In this document: positions 15,434 to 24,316 of the stretch, piece after piece | Layout: each line of letters begins with the position of its first letter | Position numbering within the stretch: the first letter of the stretch is position 1 | Assembly: GCF_032341175.1 (NCBI RefSeq) | Contig: NZ_CP135435.1 | Span: 372,001-436,000, forward strand | Direction of reading: 5' to 3' | DNA from: Bacillus sp. DTU_2020_1000418_1_SI_GHA_SEK_038 | Lineage (GTDB): Bacteria > Bacillota > Bacilli > Bacillales > Cytobacillaceae | DNA length: 64,000 bases | The notes under the pieces: model-generated | What the model saw: the letters and a program-made list of their open reading frames with translations, nothing else | What the model was told of the DNA's origin: nothing | Databases searched by the model: none | Position numbers and translations under genes: made by a program

Positions 15434-16303
15434 TTACTTGCCAATAAACATTTGAGTCCAGTGATTACCGTTTTGCTCATACCCTACTCCAATATGGGTA
15501 AAATTATTACTTAGAATATTCTTTCTGTGACCCTCACTATTCATCCATGCTTGAACGACTTCCTGAGGTGTTTGTTGTCCCTGTGCAATGTTTTCACCTG
15601 CACTTGTATATGTCACACCAAAGTCTCTCATCATATCGAAAGGTGACCCATAGTTGGGACTTGTATGTGAGAAGTAATTATTTTGCTGCATGTCTTCTGA
15701 CTTCTTTTGAGCAACACCATTTAATTGAGTATCCGCTTTTAAATCAGACAGGCCGTTTTGTCTACGTTGTGTATTCGTTAAATCAATAACCTGTTGTACA
15801 GCCTGACTAATGTTTTGTGGTGCCCCCGTTTGAACTTGTCCTTTCTGTGCGGGTGCAGGCTGTTGACCTGGCCCTTCAGCAGTCTGTCTTTGTTGCTGTG
15901 TTGGTGCTTGTTGAAGAGCTGGTGCTTTAGCAAACTCTCGATTTTGCTGTGGTTGTGCTTGTCCATAATTTGGCGGCCTGGCAGCTTGTCTTTGTCCCCA
16001 ATTTGGTTCTGGCTGACCAGCTTGGTCTTGCTGCTGATTTGGTGCTTGTCCATAATTCATTGGAGGGAGTTCTGCTTGAAAATTTACATCGCCTCCAGGA
16101 TTTAGTGGGATAAACTGATATTTTGCATCTTGAATCAATACCGCTCTTGTATGAGGGTAGTTTTCACTGGTCATTGTTGTAGTCATACTAGAAATGTTAT
16201 TATCGGTTTTATCCCCATTTCCATTATTTGCATTATTATTACATGCAACCAGTCCTAACATCAGGATAGATGATAGGAGTATTCCTGTTCTTTTACTTTT
16301 CAA
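15434..16303 (-). CDS. CAP-domain (SCP/PR-1) lipoprotein, YkwD-like
   Basis: A 289-residue lipoprotein: signal peptide with lipobox LVAC (cysteine near residue 21), a 150-residue low-complexity spacer rich in Gln, Pro and Ala with repeated PNYGQAQ/PNWGQRQ units, then a C-terminal CAP domain (about 165-289). The CAP motifs are present: LTNTQRRQNGLSDL, KSEDMQQNNYFSHTSP, GENIAQGQQTPQEVVQAWMNSEGHRKNILS and GVGYEQNGNHWTQMFIG, with the His and Glu residues of the CAP cavity. B. subtilis YkwD is a related protein; such proteins bind cell-wall or membrane components and their biochemical activity is unsettled. It stands alone. Confidence 0.9.
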   Translation of the reverse strand: MKSKRTGILLSSILMLGLVACNNNANNGNGDKTDNNISSMTTTMTSENYPHTRAVLIQDAKYQFIPLNPGGDVNFQAELPPMNYGQAPNQQQDQAGQPEPNWGQRQAARPPNYGQAQPQQNREFAKAPALQQAPTQQQRQTAEGPGQQPAPAQKGQVQTGAPQNISQAVQQVIDLTNTQRRQNGLSDLKADTQLNGVAQKKSEDMQQNNYFSHTSPNYGSPFDMMRDFGVTYTSAGENIAQGQQTPQEVVQAWMNSEGHRKNILSNNFTHIGVGYEQNGNHWTQMFIGK

Positions 16304-16475
16304 TATAATAGCCTCCTTTTTTAAAACTCCTTCCTTTCATATTTTTGATCTTTCTTTATAAATATTGATGGTAAATAATCGGGAAAAATAAACTTGGGAC
16401 TCTTCCCACTTCCTTAATAAGACTTGTATTTGTTAATATATAAAAGTATTTTTTGTTAGGAGGTTTGACTGAATT

Positions 16476-17504
16476 ATGTTTTTGGAGATTTTTACCTCAT
16501 ATGAAAATCTTAAGGAAATAGGGATATCAATCGGGATTTTTTTGCTATTTCTCCTTTTTAGGAAAATTTTTGTAAAATATGTTTTTGCACTATTGGTAAG
16601 GATAGGGAGAATAGCTCCTGGTGAATTTTTATCCAAAATTCTTATAGCTTATGAAAAGCCTGCTCAGTGGCTATTTATTATTATTGGAATTTACTTTTCC
16701 CTGCAGCAATTTCCGTTATTTAACCATACAAATCCGTTGTTTTTAAAAATTATCAGATCATCGATAATTTTGATTATTAGCTGGGGCTTGCTAAATCTTT
16801 CTTCGTCCTCTTCATTACTATTTAAAAAGTTAAATGCCTCAAAATATAATATTGAATTTGATGAAATTCTGATTCCGTTTTTATCTAAGGCATTACAATT
16901 TGTGATTGTAGCCATAAGTATTAGTATAATTGCACAGGAATTTCAATATGATGTGAATGGCTTTGTAGCGGGGTTAGGATTAGGCGGACTTGCCTTTGCT
17001 TTAGCTGCAAAGGATGCCATCGGTAATTTATTCGGCGGGATCATTATTATTACCGAAAAACCTTTTTCAATAGGCGATTGGATTAAAACAAACAGCGTGG
17101 AAGGAATTGTTGAGGATATAAGCTTCAGAAGTACAAAGGTACGGACCTTTGCCCAGGCGCTGGTTACTGTTCCGAATGCTACTTTGGCGAATGAGGCTAT
17201 CATGAATTGGAGTAAAGCAGGGGAAAGACAGATTACCTTTAATTTAAAGCTGCCACAGGATACTTCACAGGAAAAATTAAAATCTGTAGTAAAGCAAATT
17301 GAAAGCTACCTAAAAAATAACTCGGATATTCATCAAGATACAATCTATGTTACCTTTGACCAATTTAAGGAAATGGAGATCTTAATAAACTTTTTTACAA
17401 TCACAGTTGATTGGGGAGAGTATTTAAAAATCAAGGAAGAATTCAATTATCAAATCATGGATATTCTTGAGCAGGAAAAATCATTGGCAGAGAGCCGTGT
17501 ATAA
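16476..17504 (+). CDS. MscS-family mechanosensitive channel
   Basis: A 342-residue membrane protein. Three or four N-terminal helices are followed by the pore helix GFVAGLGLGGLAFALAAKDAIGNLFGGIIII, which has the Gly/Ala packing of MscS TM3, then the beta domain with FSIGDWIKTNSVEGIVEDISFRSTKVRTFAQALVTVPNATLANEAIMNWSKAGERQI. It opens under membrane tension to release solutes during osmotic downshock. Longer than E. coli MscS (286) because of extra N-terminal helices. The start follows TAGGAGG. It is a single gene with a shared terminator downstream. Confidence 0.92.
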   Translation: MFLEIFTSYENLKEIGISIGIFLLFLLFRKIFVKYVFALLVRIGRIAPGEFLSKILIAYEKPAQWLFIIIGIYFSLQQFPLFNHTNPLFLKIIRSSIILIISWGLLNLSSSSSLLFKKLNASKYNIEFDEILIPFLSKALQFVIVAISISIIAQEFQYDVNGFVAGLGLGGLAFALAAKDAIGNLFGGIIIITEKPFSIGDWIKTNSVEGIVEDISFRSTKVRTFAQALVTVPNATLANEAIMNWSKAGERQITFNLKLPQDTSQEKLKSVVKQIESYLKNNSDIHQDTIYVTFDQFKEMEILINFFTITVDWGEYLKIKEEFNYQIMDILEQEKSLAESRV

Positions 17505-17507
17505 TTG

Positions 17508-17553
17508 AAATGGAACAAGTCTGTTTCATTTAGAAACAGACTTGTTCCATTTT
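17508..17553. terminator. Strong bidirectional terminator
   Basis: A perfect 19-bp stem (AATGGAACAAGTCTGTTTC) with a 5-base loop and A/T runs on both sides, between the converging mscS-like and aminotransferase genes. Confidence 0.9.
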
Positions 17554-17555
17554 AA

Positions 17556-18713
17556 TTATTTTCGATTAGCTGCTAAAAATACTTCCTGTGCCACTTTTAC
17601 CCCAGCTCCTGATTCAAAGGAGAAAGAGAAATCTTGTAATGCGGCCTCCATTAAGGAAACTGCTTGGAGTACATCACTTGGGAAGCAATAGCCCATATGA
17701 CCGAACCTGAAGATCTGCCCTTGCAGATGCCCGAGTCCTCCGGCAAAATCTAAATAGTATTTTTGCTTAAGGTGTTTCATAAATGGTGCCAGTTCAATGC
17801 CCTCCGGGGTGCGAATAGCAGTGATGGTAGGTGAGGCATATTCATCGACTGTTAATAGCTCGATGTTAAGTGCCCTCATTGATTCACGAACCATATTTTT
17901 CATTAGCTCATGTCTTGCGATGGTTTGTGCAAATCCTCCTTCTTCGTCAATAAGGTCACAAACAGCGGCTAATCCATAAATAAGCGTAACTGCTGGAGTG
18001 TTAGGAGTCATTCCTTTCGCTGCCCATTCGCGATAGCTTAAAAGGTTTAAGTAATAAGAAGGGGCTTTATTACTTTCAATTACTTTCCAGGCTCTATCGC
18101 TGACGCTTAAGAGAGCCAGTCCTGGCGGCAGCATCATCGCTTTTTGTGATCCTGTTACTAGAATATCGATGCCCCATTTATCCATTTCCGCAGGTGCACC
18201 GCCAATACAGCTGACCCCATCTACGATGAATAGTGCATCTGAGTGTGTACGAACAACATTCGCAAGCTTTTCAATTGGGTTAAGAATACCTGTTGATGTT
18301 TCGTTGTATGTGGCAAAGACGGCCTTCACATCTTTTAAAGGCTTTAGGAATTCTGCTAGATCTTCCTCTGTACAAGCTTGGCCCCATTCTTTTTCAAGTT
18401 TATGTACATTAAATCCGTACTTTTCACAAATGGAAACGAAATAGTCTCCAAATGCGCCAACCGTTATAACCACTACGTTTTCACCCGGCGAGACCGTATT
18501 AACAGCTGCCGCCTCTAAAGCTGCTGTGCCGCCTGATGGAAGCAAAAGAATATCCTGTTCAGTACCGAAAATCGGCTTCACACGGTTCGTTGTTTTATGG
18601 TAAAGCTGAATAAACTCTTCACTTCGATGGCTTATAATATCTTCGGCCATAGCTAGTTGAACCTTTTTAGGAATAGGAGTAGGACCGGGGTGTCTTAAAA
18701 TGTTTTTATACAT
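17556..18713 (-). CDS. Class V PLP aminotransferase (alanine/serine/ureidoglycine-glyoxylate type)
   Basis: A 385-residue fold-type I enzyme. LRHPGPTPIPKKV at the N-terminus, LPSGGTAALEAA for phosphate binding, the ETSTGILNPI segment, the aspartate in FIVDGVSCIGG, and the PLP lysine in VTGSQKAMM at residue 191 define the serine-pyruvate/alanine-glyoxylate aminotransferase subfamily, which includes B. subtilis PucG (ureidoglycine-glyoxylate aminotransferase). A purine-degradation role would fit the oxamate locus 14 kb away but is only a possibility; phosphoserine or aspartate transaminase activity cannot be excluded. Single gene with a good ribosome binding site. Confidence 0.85.
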   Translation of the reverse strand: MYKNILRHPGPTPIPKKVQLAMAEDIISHRSEEFIQLYHKTTNRVKPIFGTEQDILLLPSGGTAALEAAAVNTVSPGENVVVITVGAFGDYFVSICEKYGFNVHKLEKEWGQACTEEDLAEFLKPLKDVKAVFATYNETSTGILNPIEKLANVVRTHSDALFIVDGVSCIGGAPAEMDKWGIDILVTGSQKAMMLPPGLALLSVSDRAWKVIESNKAPSYYLNLLSYREWAAKGMTPNTPAVTLIYGLAAVCDLIDEEGGFAQTIARHELMKNMVRESMRALNIELLTVDEYASPTITAIRTPEGIELAPFMKHLKQKYYLDFAGGLGHLQGQIFRFGHMGYCFPSDVLQAVSLMEAALQDFSFSFESGAGVKVAQEVFLAANRK

Positions 18714-18912
18714 AATCTTCCCTCCAGAAATGATGATTTAATGAGTATTTTAGCCTAAAGGCGGGAGGTTAACCACATTTATGATTAGTCTCCATATCAA
18801 TACCTTATATTGTTACCAAATTTTAAATTTTCTAATTATAATAGTATCATATTAGGAATTATTAATTAAGAAATAAGAGATTTATTTTGATAAAAACAAG
18901 GGGGAGATTTGC

Positions 18913-19662
18913 ATGGCTACAATAGATTTGCAGAAAAAAAGTGTAAGGATTGTGTTGGAAAAGAAGAATTTAGCAACGGTTACTGCACGGGTTGGACTAG
19001 TTTTAGACATCACCGGTTCTATGAGAACATTGTATAAGAATGGCACTGTGCAAAAGGTAGTTGAACGAATATTAGCGATTGCCTCACAGTTTGATGATGA
19101 CGGTATGCTGGATGTTTGGGTGTATGATAACGAATTTTCTCGATTAAAGCCCGTCACGGAGCGAGATTTTGATGGGTATGTCAATCGAATTATAATGGAT
19201 AATGACTTAATCCATAAATTTGGCCGAAATGATGAACCTCCTGTTATGAAGGATGTAATAAAAAAATATATCGATGAAGAACCGAGCAAGGATCCGGCTT
19301 TTATCGTCTTTATTAATGATGGCGGCTGTAAGAAAACGATTAAGCCCATTATTGAAAGCTCTGCAAAACATCCGGTATTCTGGCAGTTTGTAGGGATAGG
19401 AAATGGCAATTTTGACTTTCTAAAGCAAATTGATTCAATGGAAGGCCGTATTGTGGATAACGCAAATTTCCTGCATATTGAGGAAATTGATAAAATGTCT
19501 GATGATCAACTCTATCATTCACTATTAAATGAGTTTCCAAGCTGGCTGAAGGAAGCGAGGGAAAAAGGAATTTTAGCAGATAATCGTGAGGAGTCGCAGT
19601 TAAATGAGCCAAAACAAGAACCAGAAAAGAAGGGGTTTTGGAAAAGGTTATTTAATAGGTAG
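18913..19662 (+). CDS. VWA-domain protein, TerF/TerY-like
   Basis: A 249-residue cytoplasmic protein with a single von Willebrand A domain: MIDAS motif LDITGSM (Asp32 to Ser36), FVFINDGG for the second metal loop and VFWQFVGIGNGNFDFLKQID, a pattern common in the VWA proteins of tellurite-resistance (Ter) clusters. The C-terminus has a charged tail ending KKGFWKRLFNR. No TerD genes are nearby, so the partner is unknown. The start ATG follows AGGGGGAG. Metal-dependent protein interaction is the likely job. Confidence 0.85.
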   Translation: MATIDLQKKSVRIVLEKKNLATVTARVGLVLDITGSMRTLYKNGTVQKVVERILAIASQFDDDGMLDVWVYDNEFSRLKPVTERDFDGYVNRIIMDNDLIHKFGRNDEPPVMKDVIKKYIDEEPSKDPAFIVFINDGGCKKTIKPIIESSAKHPVFWQFVGIGNGNFDFLKQIDSMEGRIVDNANFLHIEEIDKMSDDQLYHSLLNEFPSWLKEAREKGILADNREESQLNEPKQEPEKKGFWKRLFNR

Positions 19663-19691
19663 ATAGGGGGGGCGTTTCATTGAGTTTGAGC

Positions 19692-19790
19692 AATTGGCTG
19701 ATAAAGTACTGAAATTGGCTGATAAATTATCTTATTTGGCTGACAAATGGAGAAATTGGCTGACAAAACATAAGAATTGGCTGACAAATA
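19692..19790. repeat. Five tandem copies of a 21-bp unit (TTGGCTGAYAAA)
   Basis: The core TTGGCTGA starts at 19694, 19715, 19736, 19756 and 19777, a period of 20-21 bp (two DNA turns). Copies differ between the cores. The array fills the gap between the VWA and fosB genes. Stop codons in every unit on the plus strand rule out a coding repeat there. It places the core on one face of the helix, as for a bound protein array; no function is known to me. Confidence 0.8.
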
Positions 19791-19869
19791 CTAAAATGAC
19801 AAACCAAACATGCAGATAGCTGAATATGTAGTCAGCTTTAATATAATTTTTGCAAGAGTGGGTGATTTC

Positions 19870-20289
19870 TTGGCGGTAAAGGGTTTAAATCATTTTTTAT
19901 TCTCGGTTTCAGATTTAGAAATGTCTATTCAATTTTATCAAAACATTTTCGATGCCAGGCTATTAGTAAAGGGTAGAAGCACTGCCTACTTTGATCTAAA
20001 TGGAATGTGGCTTGCGTTAAATGAAGAGAAGATGATTCCTCGAAATGAAATAGCCAAATCCTATACCCATATAGCTTTTTCCATAGATGAAAAAGACTTC
20101 GAAGATATGTACAAAAAATTAACAGAGCTAAGCGTGAATATCCTTCCTAGTCGTCCAAGAGATGAAAAGGATAGGAAATCAATTTATTTTACAGATCCAG
20201 ATGGCCATAAATTTGAATTTCATACAGGGACTTTGCAGGATAGACTAGAGTATTACAGGCAAGAAAAAGGATATATGGAGTTTTTTTAG
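19870..20289 (+). CDS. fosB: FosB metallothiol (bacillithiol) transferase, fosfomycin resistance
   Basis: A 139-residue vicinal-oxygen-chelate enzyme. [23 protein letters not shown] (metal His), YTHIAFSI (second His), [27 protein letters not shown] (metal Glu) and VALNEE-like [14 protein letters not shown] match FosB, which opens the epoxide ring of fosfomycin with bacillithiol. The length equals typical FosB (138-139). The start is TTG at 19870 after GGGTGA; the frame is open to 19810 but that part has no family match. It stands alone downstream of the 21-bp repeat array. Confidence 0.92.
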   Translation: MAVKGLNHFLFSVSDLEMSIQFYQNIFDARLLVKGRSTAYFDLNGMWLALNEEKMIPRNEIAKSYTHIAFSIDEKDFEDMYKKLTELSVNILPSRPRDEKDRKSIYFTDPDGHKFEFHTGTLQDRLEYYRQEKGYMEFF

Positions 20290-20306
20290 TAATTTTTATA
20301 TCTTAG

Positions 20307-20436
20307 GAGGACATAGCAGCCGTTATATTTATGAAATGACCTCAATTTTAAGGCTAAGCGGACACAGAGTACGTAATTTACAAAAAAACACAAAGAAATC
20401 ACTGCATTTAAGCAAAATAGCGGCTTCTATGTCCTC
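20307..20436. repeat. 130-bp element with inverted terminal repeats
   Basis: GAGGACATAGCAGCCG at the left and its near complement CGGCTTCTATGTCCTC at the right (about 22 bp with few mismatches) enclose about 85 bp with no open frame. It looks like a small palindromic or MITE-type element, or a long hairpin. No target-site duplication was recognised. Confidence 0.5.
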
Positions 20437-20506
20437 AAACATAAGGATATACCCCATTTTTTCACACATAACGGAAGTGATGTAACACATAAACACCAAA
20501 ATTAGA

Positions 20507-20535
20507 AAAGGACCTCCACTTCATGGAAGTCCTTT
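20507..20535 (-). terminator. Terminator of helD
   Basis: AAAGGACTTCCA and TGGAGGTCCTTT pair on the minus strand around a 5-base loop, followed by TTCTAATTTT, just past the helD stop. Confidence 0.75.
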
Positions 20536-20539
20536 AGCT

Positions 20540-22804
20540 CTATACAATAATAAAATCTCCATCCCGCAATCCATAAAAATACAGCCGATGCAGAGGCCTT
20601 GTCATGGCCACATATAGAAGCTTAATATCTAGTTCAGAGTCTCGACAGAATGATTCCTCAAGTGAAATAATCAGGACAGCATCAAATTCCAATCCCTTTG
20701 CCAAAAATGAAGGCACAATAACAATTTCATCTTTCGGGATCTTTGCTTGTTCTGCGAGCAGTGTGACGGGTTCATCGGAATGTTTCTTGAAAAGAGAATA
20801 GAGAAGCTGACAATCTTTCATGGTTTTTCCGATGACCGCGAACGTTTTATAGTTCTCCTCTTTTAGACTTGAGACTTGTTTTTCGATTTGCCGGACAAGC
20901 TCTTTTCCTTCTTTTCTCTTGATAAATCTTGGCTGCTCCCCATGCCGGACAACTGGTTCTACTTTCGGAAACGAGTAGGGTAGAAGTTTCAGTAGCTCGT
21001 TTGCTTTTTCCATAATCTCAACGGTGGTACGGTAGCTCTTTTGTAATTCCGTATATGTCGCTCTCGGGAAAATGTCCTCTAAAACTCCATTCCACGATGT
21101 TAAGCCTCTATAGGAATGAATTCCTTGTGCAAGATCACCCACTAGCGTAAACATATCAGTATCAAGTGCTTTCTTAAGGGATAGCAGCTCCATGAAGCTG
21201 TAATCCTGTGCTTCATCAATGACAATATTTTTTGCTTTAAACTCTTTCGGAATGCCAAAAAGGTTCACCTGTAAATAAAGCAAGAGAGAAAGGTCTTCTC
21301 TTTCATATTTCTTTTTCGCGAAAAGTTGCTGGCTATATTCGCATAACAATTTTGCTTCTTGATCAGTTAGCCCTCCTTCAGCCCACCTGCAAAGCTTAAC
21401 GGGATCATCAAAAAGCTCGTGATAATACTGTAGGAGCGTTTTTTTCGGAAATTGTTTCATATAGGCTGGAACAGCATTTCGAAGGGCCCTTTTGATTTCA
21501 TCGAGCCGAAGTGCCTTTTTATCAAGTGCATCTGAAACATATTGCCTTCTTTTCTCTGCGTCTTGTCCGCGATAAAGAGCCCTTTCAATTCGTTCATCAT
21601 AAAAGGTTTCAATTTTGTTAATTATATTTTTCTTTTTTTTCGCTACGTCATTTTGCAGAACGGCCTTTAGTTTATCCAGCCTTTTAAAAAGAGGAAGATA
21701 ATTATAATCATTTTTAAATAGATGAATGAATTTCTTATAGCTGAACAGCCGAAATTTATCGACCATGAAATCTTTTGTTGGAAAAAAGGTTTTATAAATG
21801 CTTTTCAGATAGTTAGATAGAATAACATGAAAGATTGGAGATCCCTTTGCTGATGAAATCCATGCGGAAATTTGGCAATCTCGGCTTTCAGGTTCTTCTA
21901 GCAGCCTGACTAATTTATGATCATTAACGATGTTAAGTTGATGGCTGAGACAAACTTGCACATATTCATGGTAAGTGGTTTGTCGAACTCTCTCAACGCC
22001 TAGCTCAGGCAGTGCTTCAGATATGTAATCAATAAACAGGCGGCTTGGTGCCAGAATCATAAGCTGTTCTGGTGCAAAGTTTTCCTTGTACTGATAAATA
22101 AAATAACTGATCCGATGTAGAGCTATTGTTGTTTTTCCGCTGCCCGCTGCGCCTTGAACAATAATGGGCTTGTTTAAGTCGGCTCGAATAATTCGATTTT
22201 GCTCTTCTTGTATTGTTGAAATTATTTCTGTGAGGCGGTTACTAGCACTTTTGGAAAGCGATTCTTGGAGCAATTCATCAGTCGTGGTTAAATCAATGTC
22301 ACGAATTTCATGAAGGTCGCCCTCTTCAATCATAAATTGCCGCTTTAAAGATAAATAGCCGTTAAAGCTTTCCTCGTAGGAGTCGTAACGAACCTCGCCA
22401 AGTCTTCCTTCATAGTACAGATTGGCGATGGGCGATCTCCAATCCACAATAATTTGTTCCTGATTTTCCCGCGAATATAGGGAAGTCTTTCCAATATAGA
22501 GAATTTCCTCGTCTTTAAGATCCTGTCTTTGAAAATCAATTCGGGCAAAATAAGGTTTGTTTCGAGCGTTTTTTAAGCTTTTTAATTCATCACGAGACAT
22601 TTCGAAAAATCTGGCATTCGTTAATAGCGAAGAATAGCTTAAGCTCGATTCCAGCCAATCTACATCTTGGAAAGCCTCCTTCATGTTTTCTTGAAACTGG
22701 TCTTTACTTGATTCAGCGGTCTTTATGACGACATCCATATACTTTTTCGTAAAATCTAATCGTTGAATTTCTGCCAGAAAATCGGGGTGTTGTTGAGATG
22801 ACAT
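20540..22804 (-). CDS. helD: HelD, RNA polymerase recycling ATPase
   Basis: A 754-residue UvrD/Rep-like superfamily 1 protein. After an N-terminal coiled arm (1-100) come DWRSPIANLYYEG, Walker A VQGAAGSGKTTIALH (near 217-230), IVIDEAQDYSFMEL for motif II, LVGDLAQGIHSYRG for motif III and LLYVAMTRPLHRLYFYG for motif VI. This set and the length match B. subtilis HelD, which binds stalled RNA polymerase and removes it from nucleic acid. The ATG at 22804 follows GGGAGGAAG; the longer frame begins inside that site. Confidence 0.93.
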   Translation of the reverse strand: MSSQQHPDFLAEIQRLDFTKKYMDVVIKTAESSKDQFQENMKEAFQDVDWLESSLSYSSLLTNARFFEMSRDELKSLKNARNKPYFARIDFQRQDLKDEEILYIGKTSLYSRENQEQIIVDWRSPIANLYYEGRLGEVRYDSYEESFNGYLSLKRQFMIEEGDLHEIRDIDLTTTDELLQESLSKSASNRLTEIISTIQEEQNRIIRADLNKPIIVQGAAGSGKTTIALHRISYFIYQYKENFAPEQLMILAPSRLFIDYISEALPELGVERVRQTTYHEYVQVCLSHQLNIVNDHKLVRLLEEPESRDCQISAWISSAKGSPIFHVILSNYLKSIYKTFFPTKDFMVDKFRLFSYKKFIHLFKNDYNYLPLFKRLDKLKAVLQNDVAKKKKNIINKIETFYDERIERALYRGQDAEKRRQYVSDALDKKALRLDEIKRALRNAVPAYMKQFPKKTLLQYYHELFDDPVKLCRWAEGGLTDQEAKLLCEYSQQLFAKKKYEREDLSLLLYLQVNLFGIPKEFKAKNIVIDEAQDYSFMELLSLKKALDTDMFTLVGDLAQGIHSYRGLTSWNGVLEDIFPRATYTELQKSYRTTVEIMEKANELLKLLPYSFPKVEPVVRHGEQPRFIKRKEGKELVRQIEKQVSSLKEENYKTFAVIGKTMKDCQLLYSLFKKHSDEPVTLLAEQAKIPKDEIVIVPSFLAKGLEFDAVLIISLEESFCRDSELDIKLLYVAMTRPLHRLYFYGLRDGDFIIV

Positions 22805-22855
22805 TAATCTTCCTCCCATTTCATTTTCAGCCGCAATGGGGAAGTACTTTGGAGC

Positions 22856-23896
22856 ATGAGTGATAAGAAATTTATATTATCAGAAAAGTTAGTAGGAAGC
22901 AATATTTTTCCAAAGATCGCAATGATCGTAATTAGAAAGATCACAGTTAGTGCTGCTCCTTTACCGAAGAGGGAAAAAGAGGAGGTCCACGGTAAATAGC
23001 TAATATCATTTATCTATTCTCAGCAAGCATCCTCGGTGCGATAAGGGCATGTTAGCTAGAAGCCTCCCTTTAGCTGTAAGATATATTTTCTTTGATGAAC
23101 AGTTTTATTACCTGCCGATAACAACTGCAGAATTTCTTCTTGGTGTTGGGGCAACGGTTCTCTATTTGTTCTGTATCAGTGCAATTGGCTATTTATTGGG
23201 GCGCTTGTACAAGTAAGCAAGCTGTTTGTTGTTTTCGTACCTTTCCTGATTATTGGGTTGCTGTTTCTTGATGGGGTCATGAATAGGGAGCCATTTTTAG
23301 TAAATATTTTTCAATTCTACCTTCAGGAATCATCCATCGGATTGTTCATTATAAAAATGTCAGTTACGGCTACCTTATTTTTTATCGGTTCTATAGGAGT
23401 CTAGTGGCAAAAGAAAAATTGGAATGAACATCGGGCAAGAGATCTTTTCTATACTTCTTTACAAGAAGGGAAAGTCGATCAATTAGAGGGCAGGCAATTA
23501 GTTAATGCAATGAATTATGATTATCCAAATAACTCACTTAATATCGAACTAACAGGGGATGATGACCGTATTTATGTGGAGCGAAAAGACGATGATGATG
23601 GGGTAATCGAAGCTCGTGTTTATACGGATGGTATGATTGTGGGCGGATTTGATTTTTCGAATAAAATAACTCCTGTTAATTTCAGGTTAAACGATGATAC
23701 ACTAAATATAAACTATCCTAGTCATCAAATAATAAATATCTCAGTAGCCAGAAAAGAATTTACGATTAATCAATTTACCGGCCAACATCCAATTAATGAT
23801 GTCATTGGAGATGGAGTATTAGCTGTATATTTAATTATTCCTAAATCACTTCAATTGCAAAGCCCAAATGCAGATTTTCAATATGTTAATGAGTAG
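22856..23896 (+). pseudogene. Decayed polytopic membrane-protein gene (ABC-2 permease-like)
   Basis: Pieces of one protein can be followed on the plus strand: MSDKKFILSEKLVGSNIFPKI from 22856 up to a TAG at 22996; a membrane stretch with FLLGVGATVLYLFCISAIGYLLGRLYK ending in TAA at 23214; a shifted frame with KLFVVFVPFLIIGLLFLD and LFIIKMSVTATLFFIGSIGV ending in TAG at 23402; then, in the same frame, WQKKNWNEHRARDLFYTSLQEG running into a 128-codon open frame (ATG at 23510) with a beta-rich soluble C-terminal domain. At least two stops and one frameshift break it. The layout resembles permease subunits of YtrC/D-type ABC exporters, but the family is uncertain. The ATG at 23510 has no good binding site, so the tail is probably not made separately. 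Confidence 0.7.
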
Positions 23897-23908
23897 GGGC
23901 TGTCCTAA

Positions 23909-23969
23909 AGCAAAGGTGCCTGGCTCCACGATTCGTGATGATGTTTATCGTGAAGCCAGGCACCTTATA
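23909..23969. terminator. Long hairpin terminator or repeat before the arsR gene
   Basis: AAGGTGCCTGGCTCCACGAT pairs with ATCGTGAAGCCAGGCACCTT (two mismatches) around a loop of about 15 bases. An outer GGCTGT/ACAGCC pair extends it. It closes the decayed gene and sits before the arsR start. Confidence 0.7.
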
Positions 23970-23995
23970 GAACAGCCTCAGGAAGGATGATAATT

Positions 23996-24316
23996 TTGGA
24001 ACAGGATAAACAGCCTTATATCTCAAAGGAGCTTGATGAAGAGACTCTTTTTATTGTTTCCCAAACTTTTAAAGCCTTATCAGATCCAACTCGAATTCGG
24101 ATCCTGCATTTATTATTTGAAGGGGAGCATTCGGTGAATGAAATTGCTGAAAGTCTTTCTTTGCTCCAATCAACCGTATCGCATCAGCTTCGTTTCCTTA
24201 AAAATTTACGTTTAGTCAAATTTAGACGAGAAGGAACGTCCCTCTTTTATTCCTGTGATGATGACCATGTGATGGATATTCTCAAACAAACGATTGAACA
24301 TGCGAACCATCATTAA
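23996..24316 (+). CDS. czrA: ArsR-family metal-responsive repressor (CzrA-like)
   Basis: A 106-residue winged-helix protein: [82 protein letters not shown]. The C-terminal helix with D-x-H and H-x-x-HH residues matches the alpha-5 zinc/cobalt site of CzrA/SmtB. Facing it is the czcD gene, as in other Bacillaceae. It should repress czcD until zinc, cobalt or cadmium binds; a candidate site lies at 25256. TTG at 23996 is preferred over the ATG at 23987, which abuts the GGAAGG binding site. Confidence 0.87.
   Translation: MEQDKQPYISKELDEETLFIVSQTFKALSDPTRIRILHLLFEGEHSVNEIAESLSLLQSTVSHQLRFLKNLRLVKFRREGTSLFYSCDDDHVMDILKQTIEHANHH

Noticed and set aside
17556..18713. Assigning the aminotransferase as PucG
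   Set aside because: The subfamily has several activities, and no ureide genes adjoin it.
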